Shown here in pieces: positions 6,769 through 15,904 of a stretch of 64,000 nucleotides of DNA (position 1 is its first letter; the number at the start of each line of letters is the position of its first letter). The stretch comes from Rhodospirillum centenum SW (GTDB taxonomy: Bacteria > Pseudomonadota > Alphaproteobacteria > Azospirillales > Azospirillaceae), in NCBI RefSeq assembly GCF_000016185.1, contig NC_011420.2:2438501-2502500 (forward strand), written 5' to 3'. The translations under genes were made by a program, and so were the position numbers. The notes beneath the pieces were generated by a model that saw nothing but the letters and a program-made list of their open reading frames with translations, searched no databases and had not been told where the DNA came from.

Positions 6769-9051
6769 ATGTCTACCTACGTTTCCATCACGGATTTCGG
6801 CGCCCGCGGCGATGGCCGCACGGACAACAGGGCCGCCATCCAGAAGGCGCTGGACCACGCCAAGGCCACGGGCCAGGCGGTGTACGTTCCCGAGGGGAAC
6901 TTTCTGCACAAGGGCGTGCTGAAGATCGACGGCGTGGACATCTACGGCGCCGGGGGCAAGTCCGTGCTGAAGGCCGTGGGGGCGGCCAGCTCCGACGCCC
7001 AGGCCCTGATCGTCAGCGGCGACGGCGCCTCCATCAAGAACCTGACGCTGGACAGCGACGCGACGGCCCGGGGCGGCACCGGCAACAGTGCCAAGGTCTG
7101 GGTTGTCGGCGCCAAGAACTTCGAGATCGATCACGTCACCATCAACAATTCCTTCGGGGCAGGCATCCTGGTCGGCAAGGAATCCGCCTTCGGGAAGGTG
7201 ACGAACAACGCGGTGAAGAACACCAACGCCGACTCCATCCACTTCTACCAGGGCTCCCACGACATCCTGGTGAAGGGGAACCGGGTGGAGAATTCGGGCG
7301 ATGACGGGATCGCCGTCGTCAGCTATGCCAAGAACGCCGCCTGGACCCAGGACATCACGATCGAGAACAACACGATCGTGAACAACCACTGGGGCCGGGG
7401 CATCAGCGTCGTCGGCGGCCAGGACGTGGTGATCCGCAACAATCTGGTGGACGGCAACAAGAACGGGGCCGCCGGCGTCTACATCGCCTCCGAACCGGCC
7501 TACGACACCTGGGGCGTCAAGAACGTCACTGTCGAGAACAACACCATCAAGAATGTCGGCGGCTACAGCACCGGCCACGGCGCCGTGATGATCTATTCCG
7601 GCACCAGCCGGATGGTCGAGGACATCATCGTCCGTAACAACCAGATCCTGGACGCCGAGAAGAACGGCATCTTCGTCCGCGGCGACAAGATCGACGACAT
7701 CCTCCTGTCGAAGAATCTGATCGCCGGCTCCGGCGCGGCCCCCATCGCCATCTCCGGCAAGGCGACGGACGTGGTGCAGACCGGCAACGTGACCGACCCT
7801 GCCGCCTGGAAGCCGTCAGGCTCCAGCCCGGTGGAGCCGGTGCCCACCCCGATCCCTGCGCCGGCCCCGACACCGGAAGCGAAGACGCTGGCGGTTACCG
7901 TCTACGCCGCCGGCGACGACTACAAGGGCGACCCGCAGTTCCGCCTGCTGCTGGACGGCAAGGCCTTCGGCAGCGCCCAGACGGTGACCATGGACCGCGG
8001 CGACGGCTGGCAGCAGTTCAAGTTCAACCTGCCTGCCGGGACCGACCCGAACCGTATCAGCGTCGAGTATTTCAACGACCTGTACGGCGGCAAGGGGATG
8101 GACCGGAACCTGGAGATCGACAAGATCGTCGTCGGGAACCAGACCTTCGATCCAGGCAAGGCCGGCTTCCTGACCAGTAACGGCCAGATCAAGGTCGTCC
8201 TGCCGGCCGACGCGCCCGCTCCGACCCCCGCTCCGGCTCCGACCCCCGCACCGGCACCCGCACCGGCACCCGCTCCGGCCCCGGCCCCGCTCAAGGTGAC
8301 GGTCTACGCCGCCGGCGACGCCTACAAGGGCGATCCGCAGTTCCGCCTGCTGCTGGACGGCAAGGCCTTCGGCAGCGCCCAGACGGTGACCATGGACCGC
8401 GGCGACGGCTGGCAGCAGTTCAACTTCAACCTGCCCGCCGGGACCGATCCCGACCGCATCAGCGTCGAGTATTTCAACGACCTGTACGGCGGCAAGGGAA
8501 TGGACCGGAACCTGGAGATCGACAAGATCGTCGTCGGGAACCAGACCTTCGATCCGGGCAAGGCCGGCTTCCTGACCGGCAACGGGCAGGTCCACTTCGA
8601 TCTGCCGGACAGCCCGGCGCCGGCTCCCGCGCCCGTCCCGACGCCGACGCCCAAGCCGGCTCCCGCACCGACGCCCAAGCCGGTGCCGGTTACCGTCTAC
8701 GCCGCGGGCGACGACTACAAGGGCGACCCGCAGTTCCGCCTGCTGCTGGACGGCAAGGCCTTCGGCAGCGCCCAGACGGTGACGATGGACCGCGGCGACG
8801 GCTGGCAGCAGTTCAAGTTCAACCTGCCCGCCGGAACCGATCCGAACCGTATCAGCGTCGAGTATTTCAACGATCTGTACGGCGGCAAGGGGATGGACCG
8901 GAACCTGGAGATCGACAGGATCGTCGTCGGGAACCAGACCTTCGATCCGGGCAAGGCCGGCTTCCTGACCGGCAACGGGCAGGTCCACTTCGACGTGGTG
9001 AAGGTGGACTTCCTCGGGCTGGCGGGACTCGCCACCCACACCGACCTCTGA
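6769..9051 (+). CDS. Right-handed beta-helix polysaccharide-active protein with three CBMs
   Basis: 760-residue modular protein. Residues 3-50 (DFGARGDGRTDNRAAIQKAL then VYVPEGNF) are the entry segment of the Pectate_lyase_3/AlgE-type beta-helix fold. Regular Asn-rich coils (ENNTIVNN, IRNNLVDGNKNG, VRNNQIL) continue to about residue 345. Three near-identical 93-residue modules follow, joined by Pro/Ala/Thr linkers. Each has VEYFNDLYGG and DRNLEIDKI-type segments like the calcium-dependent xylan-binding modules CBM36/CBM60. Lyase, epimerase or hydrolase activity cannot be told from the motifs. No signal peptide is seen, so export may use a type I or other route, or the start may be misplaced. 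The ATG at 6769 starts exactly at the domain edge. Confidence 0.8.
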   Translation: MSTYVSITDFGARGDGRTDNRAAIQKALDHAKATGQAVYVPEGNFLHKGVLKIDGVDIYGAGGKSVLKAVGAASSDAQALIVSGDGASIKNLTLDSDATARGGTGNSAKVWVVGAKNFEIDHVTINNSFGAGILVGKESAFGKVTNNAVKNTNADSIHFYQGSHDILVKGNRVENSGDDGIAVVSYAKNAAWTQDITIENNTIVNNHWGRGISVVGGQDVVIRNNLVDGNKNGAAGVYIASEPAYDTWGVKNVTVENNTIKNVGGYSTGHGAVMIYSGTSRMVEDIIVRNNQILDAEKNGIFVRGDKIDDILLSKNLIAGSGAAPIAISGKATDVVQTGNVTDPAAWKPSGSSPVEPVPTPIPAPAPTPEAKTLAVTVYAAGDDYKGDPQFRLLLDGKAFGSAQTVTMDRGDGWQQFKFNLPAGTDPNRISVEYFNDLYGGKGMDRNLEIDKIVVGNQTFDPGKAGFLTSNGQIKVVLPADAPAPTPAPAPTPAPAPAPAPAPAPAPLKVTVYAAGDAYKGDPQFRLLLDGKAFGSAQTVTMDRGDGWQQFNFNLPAGTDPDRISVEYFNDLYGGKGMDRNLEIDKIVVGNQTFDPGKAGFLTGNGQVHFDLPDSPAPAPAPVPTPTPKPAPAPTPKPVPVTVYAAGDDYKGDPQFRLLLDGKAFGSAQTVTMDRGDGWQQFKFNLPAGTDPNRISVEYFNDLYGGKGMDRNLEIDRIVVGNQTFDPGKAGFLTGNGQVHFDVVKVDFLGLAGLATHTDL
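7897..8970 (+). repeat. Three intragenic 279-bp repeats coding for carbohydrate-binding modules
   Basis: Copies at 7897-8175, 8299-8577 and 8692-8970 each encode a 93-residue module from TVYAAGD to AGFLT. They are almost identical at DNA level, with only scattered third-base changes and a few substitutions (Asn/Asp after TDP, Lys/Arg before IVVG). The linkers (PAPTPAPAP-type) differ in length, giving spacings of 402 and 393 bases. The high DNA identity points to recent duplication or ongoing gene conversion. Confidence 0.92.
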
Positions 9052-9087
9052 TCCGCCGGTCCGCCGGGGCGGGCGGGCCGACGGACG

Positions 9088-9115
9088 AAGGGGCGGGCCC
9101 GGCGGCCCGCCCCTT
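9088..9115. terminator. Bidirectional terminator hairpin
   Basis: A perfect 12-bp stem (AAGGGGCGGGCC / GGCCCGCCCCTT) with a 4-base CGGC loop lies between the convergent beta-helix gene and csaA. The AA and TT at its ends give short U tracts on either strand. Confidence 0.65.
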
Positions 9116-9184
9116 TCCCGTTGGCGCTTTCCCGTCCACGCTTTCCCGTCCGCGCTTTCCCGCTGCCCGGACGGAAGCCGAAGC

Positions 9185-9550
9185 TCAGAACATCCGGCCG
9201 CCGTCCGGCACGGTCAGGTCCGGGCGCAGCAGCACCACCTGACCGTCCGGATCGGGCACGCCCAGCACCAGCACTTCGCTCATCACCGGGCCGATCTGGC
9301 GCGGCGGGAAGTTGACCACCGCCACCACCTGCCGGCCCACCAGCCCCTCGGGCGTGTAGTGCCGGGTGATCTGGGCGGAGGACTTCCTGATCCCCAGCGG
9401 CGCGCCGAAATCGACCCACAGCCGGATCGCCGGCTTGCGCGCCTCCGGAAAGGGTTCCGCCTGCACGATGGTGCCGACGCGGATATCCACCTTGAGGAAG
9501 TCGTCGAAGCCGATGCGGTCGGGCGTGCGGTCGGCGGTCTCTTGGCTCAT
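9185..9550 (-). CDS. csaA: CsaA-type tRNA-binding-domain protein (secretion chaperone)
   Basis: 121 residues forming a single tRNA-binding (EMAP-II-like OB) domain. Motifs are FLKVDIRVGTIVQAEPFPEARKPA at about 18-41 (quoted in part), then LGIRKSSAQITRHYTPEGLVGRQVVAVVNFPPRQIGP, read in short pieces, and the C-terminal end at RMF. CsaA of Bacillus binds unfolded precursors and acts as an export-linked chaperone; a direct role in tRNA binding is less clear. folE lies 43 bases upstream... downstream order on this strand is folE then csaA, so the pair may share a transcript. Confidence 0.85.
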   Translation of the reverse strand: MSQETADRTPDRIGFDDFLKVDIRVGTIVQAEPFPEARKPAIRLWVDFGAPLGIRKSSAQITRHYTPEGLVGRQVVAVVNFPPRQIGPVMSEVLVLGVPDPDGQVVLLRPDLTVPDGGRMF

Positions 9551-9593
9551 GGGCGTGTCCCGGCTGGGGCGTGGGCCCCGGCGGCGCCCGCCG

Positions 9594-10256
9594 TCAGGCC
9601 TCCACGCGGTTGGTCGGATTGCCGATCATAGCCAGGAACTCCCGCCGCGTCGTCGGGTCGTCGCGGAAGGCGCCCAGCATGCGGCTGGTCACCATGCTGA
9701 CACCCGGCTTGTGGACGCCGCGGGTGGTCATGCACTGGTGCGACGCCTCGACGACGACGGCGACGCCCAGCGGCTGCAACACCTCGTCGATGCTGTTGGC
9801 GATCTGCGAGGTCATCTTCTCCTGGATCTGGAGGCGCTTGGCATAGACCTCGATGACCCGCGCCAGCTTGGAGATGCCGACCACGCGCTTGCGCGGCAGA
9901 TAGGCGACATGGGCCTTGCCGATGATCGGCACCATGTGGTGCTCGCAGTGGCTCTCGAAGCGGATGTCGCGCAGCACCACCATCTCGTCGTAGCCGTCCG
10001 TCTCCTCGAAGGTGCGGGAGAGCAGCTCCACCGGGTCCTCATGGTAGCCGGCGAAGAACTCCTCGTAGGAGCGGACCACGCGGTCCGGCGTGCCCAGCAG
10101 CCCCTCGCGCCCGGGATCGTCGCCGGCCCAGCGGATCAGGGTGCGGACGGCGGCTTCCGCCTCGGCCCGGGTCGGGCGCTCGACGGGAGCGGCGGCGCGG
10201 CGGCCGTGCGCGGGGCCGGGAACGATCATGCCGGCGGTCGTCTTGCTGGGGCTCAC
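9594..10256 (-). CDS. folE: GTP cyclohydrolase I
   Basis: FolE converts GTP to 7,8-dihydroneopterin triphosphate, the first step of folate and pterin synthesis. The zinc and active-site segment [19 protein letters not shown] lies at about residues 124-142, followed by [20 protein letters not shown] and the second zinc Cys/His region [11 protein letters not shown]. The GTG at 10256 is chosen as start (220 residues) because AAGGAGG lies 8 bases upstream. The open frame continues to 10331, but those extra codons have no ribosome site. The N-terminal 35 residues are a variable extension. csaA follows 43 bases downstream. Confidence 0.92.
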   Translation of the reverse strand: MSPSKTTAGMIVPGPAHGRRAAAPVERPTRAEAEAAVRTLIRWAGDDPGREGLLGTPDRVVRSYEEFFAGYHEDPVELLSRTFEETDGYDEMVVLRDIRFESHCEHHMVPIIGKAHVAYLPRKRVVGISKLARVIEVYAKRLQIQEKMTSQIANSIDEVLQPLGVAVVVEASHQCMTTRGVHKPGVSMVTSRMLGAFRDDPTTRREFLAMIGNPTNRVEA

Positions 10257-10506
10257 CTGCGGCCTCCTTTTCCTTGCTGTCGTCTCGTGTCTCTTCTTCA
10301 TACGCCCCGCGGAAACGGACGCCCTTGGCAATTCTCAGGCCCCGGGTCCGCGGGAGGGCCGGCTTCCCCCTCCCGGGGCGGCGGCCGGACGGGCCCGTGT
10401 CGGCCCATCCCTGCACAAAGGTGGAACACCCACCGGGGCTTTCAAGCGCACGATGGATCGGAAGCGGTAGCCGGGGAGAGACGGCGGGGTCGGCCGCGGC
10501 ACCGGC

Positions 10507-10902
10507 TCAGTTCGGGCGGCTGCGGCCGTGCGGACTGTCCAGGGAGAAGGCAGGGATCCGCACCTCGAACGCCTCGCCCGAGGCGGTGACCATGCCGTAG
10601 CTGCCGACCATGAAGCCCGAGGGTGTGGGCAGCGGCGTGCCGCTGGTGTACTCGAAGGCCTCGCCGGGGCGCAGCACCGGCTGCTCGCCGACGACGCCCG
10701 GGCCGCGCACCTCCTGCACCCGGCCCTGTGCGTCTGTCACCTGCCAGTGGCGGGTGCGGAGCTGCACCGTCTCCAGCCCCTCGTTCTCGATCCGCACATG
10801 ATAGGCCCAGACGAAGCGCCGCTCCTCGGGCTGCGACTGCTGCGCCAGATATTCCGGCCGCACCGTGACCCGGATCGACCGCGTGACCTCGCTGTACATC
10901 AT
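10507..10902 (-). CDS. apaG: ApaG-domain protein
   Basis: 131 residues, the full length of the ApaG family (an immunoglobulin-like beta fold, also found in some F-box proteins). Typical segments are [68 protein letters not shown] and the C-terminal [20 protein letters not shown]. ApaG has been tied to cobalt/magnesium resistance in Salmonella, but its biochemical role is unclear. It stands alone on this strand. Confidence 0.9.
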   Translation of the reverse strand: MMYSEVTRSIRVTVRPEYLAQQSQPEERRFVWAYHVRIENEGLETVQLRTRHWQVTDAQGRVQEVRGPGVVGEQPVLRPGEAFEYTSGTPLPTPSGFMVGSYGMVTASGEAFEVRIPAFSLDSPHGRSRPN

Positions 10903-11224
10903 CCCTCCCCGGCCTTCCCAGGCCCTGCCCGGCTTGCTCCGCGCCGCCCGTCGCAGCGATGCCGGACCCCCGCCCGGCGCGCAACGGCCCTGCGGTAAAT
11001 TGGGTCTTGCGCGGGGGTCGGCAGCAGGTCATATAGGCCGCACGGCATAACTGCTGAAGAGCCGCGCCATGCTGCGCCCCGCCTCACTCCGACGACGACC
11101 GGACGGTCGCCCGCTCAGCGGGCGGACGGACCGCACGCCCGGGTGCTGACGGCGCAGAACGCGCGACGGGAGCCCGGGACCAGGTGCCCTGCACCATTTG
11201 CCGATACCGGGATCTCCCCCTCCG
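10903..11224. other. Intergenic region between divergent apaG and the GNAT gene
   Basis: About 320 GC-rich bases holding the two divergent promoters. Small open frames on both strands have no protein-like character and no ribosome sites. No clear promoter boxes or palindromes were seen. Confidence 0.5.
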
Positions 11225-11935
11225 ATGATGATCGCCCCCGAGCAGCCGCAGCACGCCGCCGGCATCGAATCCCTCCTGGACGACGCCTTCGGCGCCAAGC
11301 GTCACGCCAAGACCGTGTACCGCCTGCGCGCCGGGATCGGGCCGGTTCCCGGCCTCAGCTTCGTCGCCACGGATGAGGACGGCCGGCTGGTCGGCACCAT
11401 CCGCTACTGGCCGGTGCTGATCGGCACCTCCACCCCCGCCATCCTGCTGGGTCCCATCGCCATCCATGCCGACTGGCGCAGCAAGGGGCTGGGCGGCACG
11501 CTGATCCGCTACAGCCTGGACCGGGCGGCGGAGCAGGGCCACCGCATCGTGCTGCTGGTGGGCGACGCGCCCTACTATGTCCGCTTCGGCTTCACGCGGG
11601 AGAACACGCTGGGCCTGTCGCTGCCGGGGCCGGTGGATCTCGACCGCTTCCTGGGGCTGGAACTGGTGCCCGGCGCCCTGGACGGCGTGGTCGGCCTGGT
11701 CGGCCGGGCCGACGGCAGCAGCGCCCCGGCGGAGGAGACGGACGACTCCGCAGCCGAGGAGGCCACCGGCACGCTTGCCGACGACGGCGCCGGCCCGTCT
11801 CCCGTGGCGCCCCTGCCCGTGGCGCCCCTGCCCGTGCCGCCGCTCCCAGCCACGCTGCTGCCCACGGTGCTGCCGCCGTCCGACCACGGCCCCTCCGCCT
11901 CCCCCCACCGGCCCCGCCGCTCCGCCCGCCGGTGA
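11225..11935 (+). CDS. GNAT-family N-acetyltransferase
   Basis: 236 residues. The first 170 are a GNAT fold: IESLLDDAFGA, the beta strands LVGTIRYWPV and AILLGPIAIHADWRSKGLGG (acetyl-CoA pyrophosphate loop, RSKGLGG), then IVLLVGDAPYYVRFGF. It resembles the YhbS-like subgroup. The substrate is unknown. The last 65 residues are a low-complexity Pro/Ala/Val tail with repeated PVAPLPV. ATG at 11225 (or the adjacent 11228) is preferred over an upstream in-frame TTG at 11198; the ribosome site is weak for all of them. It ends about 110 bases before tRNA-Gly. Confidence 0.82.
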   Translation: MMIAPEQPQHAAGIESLLDDAFGAKRHAKTVYRLRAGIGPVPGLSFVATDEDGRLVGTIRYWPVLIGTSTPAILLGPIAIHADWRSKGLGGTLIRYSLDRAAEQGHRIVLLVGDAPYYVRFGFTRENTLGLSLPGPVDLDRFLGLELVPGALDGVVGLVGRADGSSAPAEETDDSAAEEATGTLADDGAGPSPVAPLPVAPLPVPPLPATLLPTVLPPSDHGPSASPHRPRRSARR

Positions 11936-12042
11936 GCCTGCCGCTGAGCCTGCCGCTGAGCGGTCGGCGGATGCGGCACCGGACGACACCCCACGCGGGT
12001 GCTTGAACCGGCCGCCGGAAGGCCCTATAAGGACGGAGCGGC

Positions 12043-12116
12043 GCGGGTGTAGCTCAATGGTAGAGCAGAAGCTTCCCAAGCTTACGACGAGGGTTCGATT
12101 CCCTTCACCCGCTCCA
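12043..12116 (+). tRNA. tRNA-Gly (anticodon CCC)
   Basis: 74-base cloverleaf with CCA encoded. The acceptor stem is GCGGGTG / CACCCGC, the D arm GCTC-AATGGTA-GAGC, the anticodon loop TTCCCAA (CCC at 34-36) and the T arm AGGGT-TCGATTC-CCTT. The anticodon stem has one G-A mismatch at its outer pair. The 3' end is followed by TTTTTTC. It marks the left edge of the accessory block; tRNA-Gly 3' ends are frequent integration sites. Confidence 0.95.
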
Positions 12117-12493
12117 GTTTTTTCAAGGGCTTACGAGCCTTATTCCCATCCGAAATTGTGCGTACGGAAAAAATACGGAAAACATCGGTTTTCCGTGGCG
12201 ATTTCGCACGTCGTCAGATCCGCTCCTATCGGGGCGGCAATGTCCCGATCGATCGGGTGAGCACTTGGTTCATGGACGTGGCGGGTTGCCCTTAGTGGAG
12301 TGCTTGGCGGCCAGGTCCGCCGGGACGGCAGCATTGCGAAAATTCTGCTGGACCGGGCGGGGGGGGGGCGGGGCTGGTCTGATCCGGGAATTCAGTTCGG
12401 GCCTCGGGTGACCTTCCCATCCCCGGAACCTCCGACAATCTCTCGACCTGATCAGGGGCCGCCGGCAGCCCCGCGAAGGAAAACGCGCAGCCT
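12117..12493. other. Intergenic region after tRNA-Gly
   Basis: 377 bases, AT-rich at first (12117-12210) then GC-rich. The start holds a T run that may end the tRNA transcript, and GTACGGAAAAAATACGGAAAAC direct repeats of TACGGAAAA. No integrase gene or remnant can be supported. No ribosome site stands out before the ABC-F start apart from GAAGGAAAACGC about 10 bases upstream. Confidence 0.45.
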
Positions 12494-14116
12494 ATGATCC
12501 GATTTGAGAACATCACCAAGCAGGGCGGCCACCGGATCCTCTTCCTTGAAGCGTCCGCCGCCCTGAACAGGGGGGAGAAGGTCGGTCTGGTCGGTCCCAA
12601 TGGCGCCGGCAAGACAACGCTGTTCCGGATGATCACTGGCGAGGAGACGCCGGACGAGGGCCAAGTGGCGATCGAGAAGCAGGTCTCTATCGGCTATTTC
12701 AATCAGGATGTGGGCGAAATGTCCGGCCGGACCGCCGTGGCGGAGGTGATGGACGGCGCCGGGCCGGTCAGCACGGTGGCGGCGGAACTGGCCGAGCTTG
12801 AAGCGGCCATGTGCGATCCCGAACGCACCGCCGAGATGGACGCGATCATCGCGCGCTACGGCGACGTGCAGGCCCGCTTTGAAGAGCTGGGCGGTTACGA
12901 GCTGGAGGCGCGGGCGCGTGAGGTTCTGGCGGGGCTCAGCTTCAGTCAGGAGATGATGGACGCGGATGTGGGGGTCCTGTCCGGCGGCTGGAAGATGCGC
13001 GTGGCCCTCGCCCGCATCCTGCTGATGCGGCCCGACGCCATGCTCCTGGACGAGCCGAGCAACCATTTGGACATCGAAAGCCTGATCTGGCTGGAGCAGT
13101 TCCTGAAGTCCTTTGATGGCGCCCTGTTGATGACCTCGCACGACCGCGAGTTCCTGAACCGGGTCGTCGGCAAGATCATCGAGATCGATGGCGGATCCCT
13201 GACCAGCTATTCCGGCGATTACGCATTCTACGAACGCCAGCGGGCCCTAAACGAGAAGCAGCAGCAGGCCCAGTTCGAACGGCAGCAGGCCATGCTGGCG
13301 AAGGAGATCAAATTCATCGAACGCTTCAAGGCCCGGGCCTCCCACGCGGCCCAGGTGCAGAGCCGGGTGAAGAAGCTGGATAAGATCGAACGGGTCGAGC
13401 CGCCGAGGCGCCGCCAGACAGTGGCCTTCGAGTTCCGGCCGGCCCCCCGATCGGGCGACGATGTGGCCGTCCTGAAGAACGTGCACAAGGCCTATGGCAG
13501 CCGCACCATCTATGGCGGGTTCGACCTGACGATCCGGCGGCGGGAGCGTTGGTGCGTCATGGGTGTGAACGGTGCCGGAAAATCCACCTTGTTGAAGCTG
13601 GTGGCCGGGACCACCGCGCCGGACCAGGGCACCGTCGCCATCGGGGCCAGTGTCAAGATGGGCTATTTCTCCCAGCATGCGATGGAGCAGCTCGACGGCG
13701 GTCACACTGTTTTCGAGGCTATGGAAGCGGCATTTCCTCTGGCGAACCAGGGATCGCTCCGCGCCCTTGCCGGCTGTTTCGGCTTTCCCGGCGATGACGT
13801 GGAAAAGAAATGCCGCGTCCTGTCGGGCGGGGAGAAGGCGCGGCTGGTGATGGCGATCATGCTGTTTGATCCGCCGAATTTCCTGGTGCTCGACGAACCG
13901 ACCAACCATCTCGATCTCGATACCAAGGAGATGCTGTTGACGGCGCTGGCCGCCTATGAAGGCACCATGCTGTTCGTCTCACACGACCGGCATTTCCTGG
14001 CCGCCCTTTCCAACCGTGTGTTGGAACTGACGCCCGACGGCATCCACCAGTACGGCGGCGGCTATACGGAGTATGTGGCGCGGACCGGACATGAAGCACC
14101 CGGACTCCGCAGCTGA
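12494..14116 (+). CDS. ABC-F family ATP-binding protein
   Basis: 540 residues with two ABC ATPase domains and no membrane part, as in the ABC-F proteins that act on the ribosome (EttA, YbiT, Uup, resistance factors). Domain 1 has GPNGAGKTT near residue 35, LSGGWKMRVALAR and LLDEPSNHLDI. The linker (about 230-300) is a helical, charged P-site-tRNA-interaction-like region with EKQQQAQFERQQAM. Domain 2 has GVNGAGKST, LSGGEKARLVMA and LVLDEPTNHLD. It most resembles the YbiT-like group. A housekeeping translation role is more likely than antibiotic resistance, but this is not decided by sequence. Codon use is slightly less GC-rich than in neighbours. Confidence 0.88.
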   Translation: MIRFENITKQGGHRILFLEASAALNRGEKVGLVGPNGAGKTTLFRMITGEETPDEGQVAIEKQVSIGYFNQDVGEMSGRTAVAEVMDGAGPVSTVAAELAELEAAMCDPERTAEMDAIIARYGDVQARFEELGGYELEARAREVLAGLSFSQEMMDADVGVLSGGWKMRVALARILLMRPDAMLLDEPSNHLDIESLIWLEQFLKSFDGALLMTSHDREFLNRVVGKIIEIDGGSLTSYSGDYAFYERQRALNEKQQQAQFERQQAMLAKEIKFIERFKARASHAAQVQSRVKKLDKIERVEPPRRRQTVAFEFRPAPRSGDDVAVLKNVHKAYGSRTIYGGFDLTIRRRERWCVMGVNGAGKSTLLKLVAGTTAPDQGTVAIGASVKMGYFSQHAMEQLDGGHTVFEAMEAAFPLANQGSLRALAGCFGFPGDDVEKKCRVLSGGEKARLVMAIMLFDPPNFLVLDEPTNHLDLDTKEMLLTALAAYEGTMLFVSHDRHFLAALSNRVLELTPDGIHQYGGGYTEYVARTGHEAPGLRS

Positions 14117-14527
14117 ACGGGAAGCCTCCGCCGTTGCTGCCGACGAGCAGCGCGTTGCGCCGATTGAGGGGCAGCGGGACGTCCTGAATTCTCGGAGTCC
14201 TTTGGTGTCCGTAGCGACCGCGTGACGGGGTGCCCTTCGTGCGGGGCTCTCAGCGGCCTCGCCAAGGGGAAGCGCCGGTCGGCCGGTGCCGTCAGGACCC
14301 TGCCCTGAAGGTTGATGTGACGATTGTTGACCTACGACCAGCCGGCCGATGTCGGCCGGGGACCGGGCGCATGTCGGCTCCATTGCCAAGACGCTGATCG
14401 CTACCGGTGTCTTGCGGCCGGTCAGCGACGGCAGGCTGTCGTTGGGCACGCCTTGTCGCCCGTCGCTGGTGATGCGTCAGGTGACAGTCGGCAGGATCCG
14501 GCGGCTTTGCCTCAGGGCGCGATCTCG
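14117..14527. other. Intergenic region after the ABC-F gene
   Basis: About 410 bases with no supported gene. Short frames on both strands contain no recognisable domain. It leads into the duplicated fic control region at 14528. Confidence 0.4.
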
Positions 14528-14545
14528 CAAGGTGGTCGGTTCACG

Positions 14546-14606
14546 AACATGTCGGCTGGACATGTTAAAGGAATGGCGTTTTTCGAACATGTCCAACCGA
14601 CATGTT
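14546..14606 (+). promoter_or_regulatory. Two tandem palindromic operators, degenerate fic locus
   Basis: Two perfect inverted repeats, AACATGTC-N5-GACATGTT, at 14546-14566 and 14586-14606, centred 40 bases apart. The second overlaps the ATG at 14602. The same pair with the same spacing precedes the intact fic gene at 21480. The intervening GCGTTTTTCGAA is shared as well. Confidence 0.75.
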
Positions 14607-14675
14607 CGAACCGTCCTCCATCATCCCCCCCCCCCGCTCCCCCCGGTGGAGCTGGACGCGAAGCCCGTCTGCCCG
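14602..14675 (+). pseudogene. Remnant of a fic gene N-terminus
   Basis: The ATG at 14602 begins the same sequence as the intact fic gene at 21480: CCGTCCTCCATCATCCCCCC, then a C run, then GTGGAGCTGGACGCGAAGCCCGTC. The frame is shifted in the C run, and similarity stops at about 14675. Together with the upstream operators, the similarity to 21405-21552 covers about 148 bases. No Fic catalytic motif remains. Confidence 0.75.
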
Positions 14676-14761
14676 TGTGTGGTCCTCGCAGGCAATTGGC
14701 CGGGGAGCCGGTTGGACGGGAAGGGGGAACGCTCCAACGACATCGCCCGTTCGCGGGGTTT

Positions 14762-15904
14762 TCACGGTTCGTCGGACACGTCCTCATCGGACACCTCACC
14801 GATCGCTGTAACGCCGAAACGGTCGGGTTCACGGCCGACCTCGCGCGCCCAAATCTCAATGCATTCTTGGAGCGCCACGCGCTCGTCGTCGTACAGCCGG
14901 GTGCGCCCCTCCAGGAGGGCGGCGCGCCAGCGCTCGCCGCGCCCCCAGGCCTCGGCCCAGGCCTCACCGATCTCGAAGGCGCGGCGTGTCTGCCGGTGGG
15001 CACGGATCAGCGCCCCGGCCTGGGCGGCATCCTTGGCGCTTTTGACCAAACCCTCCGGGTCGGTGCGGCGCTTGGCGCAAACAATGATCTTGTGCACGGC
15101 GAAGCGATGGGGGGCGGGCACCAGGACCGGGATGCCGGCGCGGTGCAGCACGGCGGCACGGACCGGGGCCCGCAGCAGGAAGTCGAGATAGCGCAACGGA
15201 TTGGCCCCAGCCCCGCCGAGAGCCGGCATGGGGGCCGGGCGTCCGGCGACATCGTCGCGGGTCCGGTTCGGTGTCAGGAACTCGACTTCGAACCGCTTGG
15301 CGTTGCGGAACTTCGTGGAAAGAATCGGGTCCGTCAGATGAGGGACCGGCCGGAAGGTCGGATCGACCGCGCGCAGGACATCCAGGATCGGCGGCAGGCT
15401 GTCCTCGACCAGTAGCGAGATGCCGTGGAACTGCGCGAAATCGAGATCGCCGGTCCGCATATGCTCACCGGGCAGCCGAAGTCCCAGGAGGCCGGAATAG
15501 GTCTGGAACGCGGCTGTGCCGACCAGGACTCCCCGGAGCCGGAAGATGCCCGCCTTCCAAAGCGCCTCGATGATGTCGCTGGACAGTGGATCGGTCGATG
15601 GCAGGCCGCCGGCGACGAGCGCCGACACGATACGCCGACGTTCCGCCGCGTCGGCCTTGATCTGCTGAAAATTCGCCACCCGGCGCGCCAGGTCCGGATC
15701 ATTCTCCGGACCGACATATTTCTGCCTGCGGTGACCGCCATCGGTGTGCTGAAAGTACCAATACCCCCGCTCCCCGCGGTGCTTCAGCAGGAACTGGCCG
15801 TCATCCGGGAAATCCTGATCGAACTGCGCGTCCAGCCCACGCTGCACCAGGTCGGCATAGAGCGTTTGGATTGATAGGCCGATTTCAGGGAATGACGAGC
15901 GCAT
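14762..15904 (-). CDS. GSU2403-type nucleotidyltransferase-fold protein
   Basis: 380 residues, soluble. The middle part reads FRLRGVLVGTAAFQTYSGLLGLR, then RTGDLDFAQFHGISL (quoted in pieces) at about 125-165. This is the G[T/S]-x-A plus D-x-D pattern of a nucleotidyltransferase fold as in the uncharacterised COG5397/GSU2403 family. The C-terminal half has RFAVHKIIVCAKRR. Substrate and role are unknown. The ATG at 15904 is chosen because AAGGA lies 7 bases upstream; two further ATGs at 15934 and 15943 lack such a site. It lies downstream of hipBA and between the two fic copies, so a link to defence or toxin-antitoxin functions is possible but inferred only from position. Confidence 0.68.
   Translation of the reverse strand: MRSSFPEIGLSIQTLYADLVQRGLDAQFDQDFPDDGQFLLKHRGERGYWYFQHTDGGHRRQKYVGPENDPDLARRVANFQQIKADAAERRRIVSALVAGGLPSTDPLSSDIIEALWKAGIFRLRGVLVGTAAFQTYSGLLGLRLPGEHMRTGDLDFAQFHGISLLVEDSLPPILDVLRAVDPTFRPVPHLTDPILSTKFRNAKRFEVEFLTPNRTRDDVAGRPAPMPALGGAGANPLRYLDFLLRAPVRAAVLHRAGIPVLVPAPHRFAVHKIIVCAKRRTDPEGLVKSAKDAAQAGALIRAHRQTRRAFEIGEAWAEAWGRGERWRAALLEGRTRLYDDERVALQECIEIWAREVGREPDRFGVTAIGEVSDEDVSDEP

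Noticed and set aside
10090-10600. Plus-strand frames between folE and apaG
   Set aside because: Arg/Pro-rich shadows of folE and the GC-rich gap, without ribosome sites.
12117-12493. Integrase remnant beside tRNA-Gly
   Set aside because: No frame in the region shows tyrosine-recombinase motifs; only the tRNA position suggests integration.
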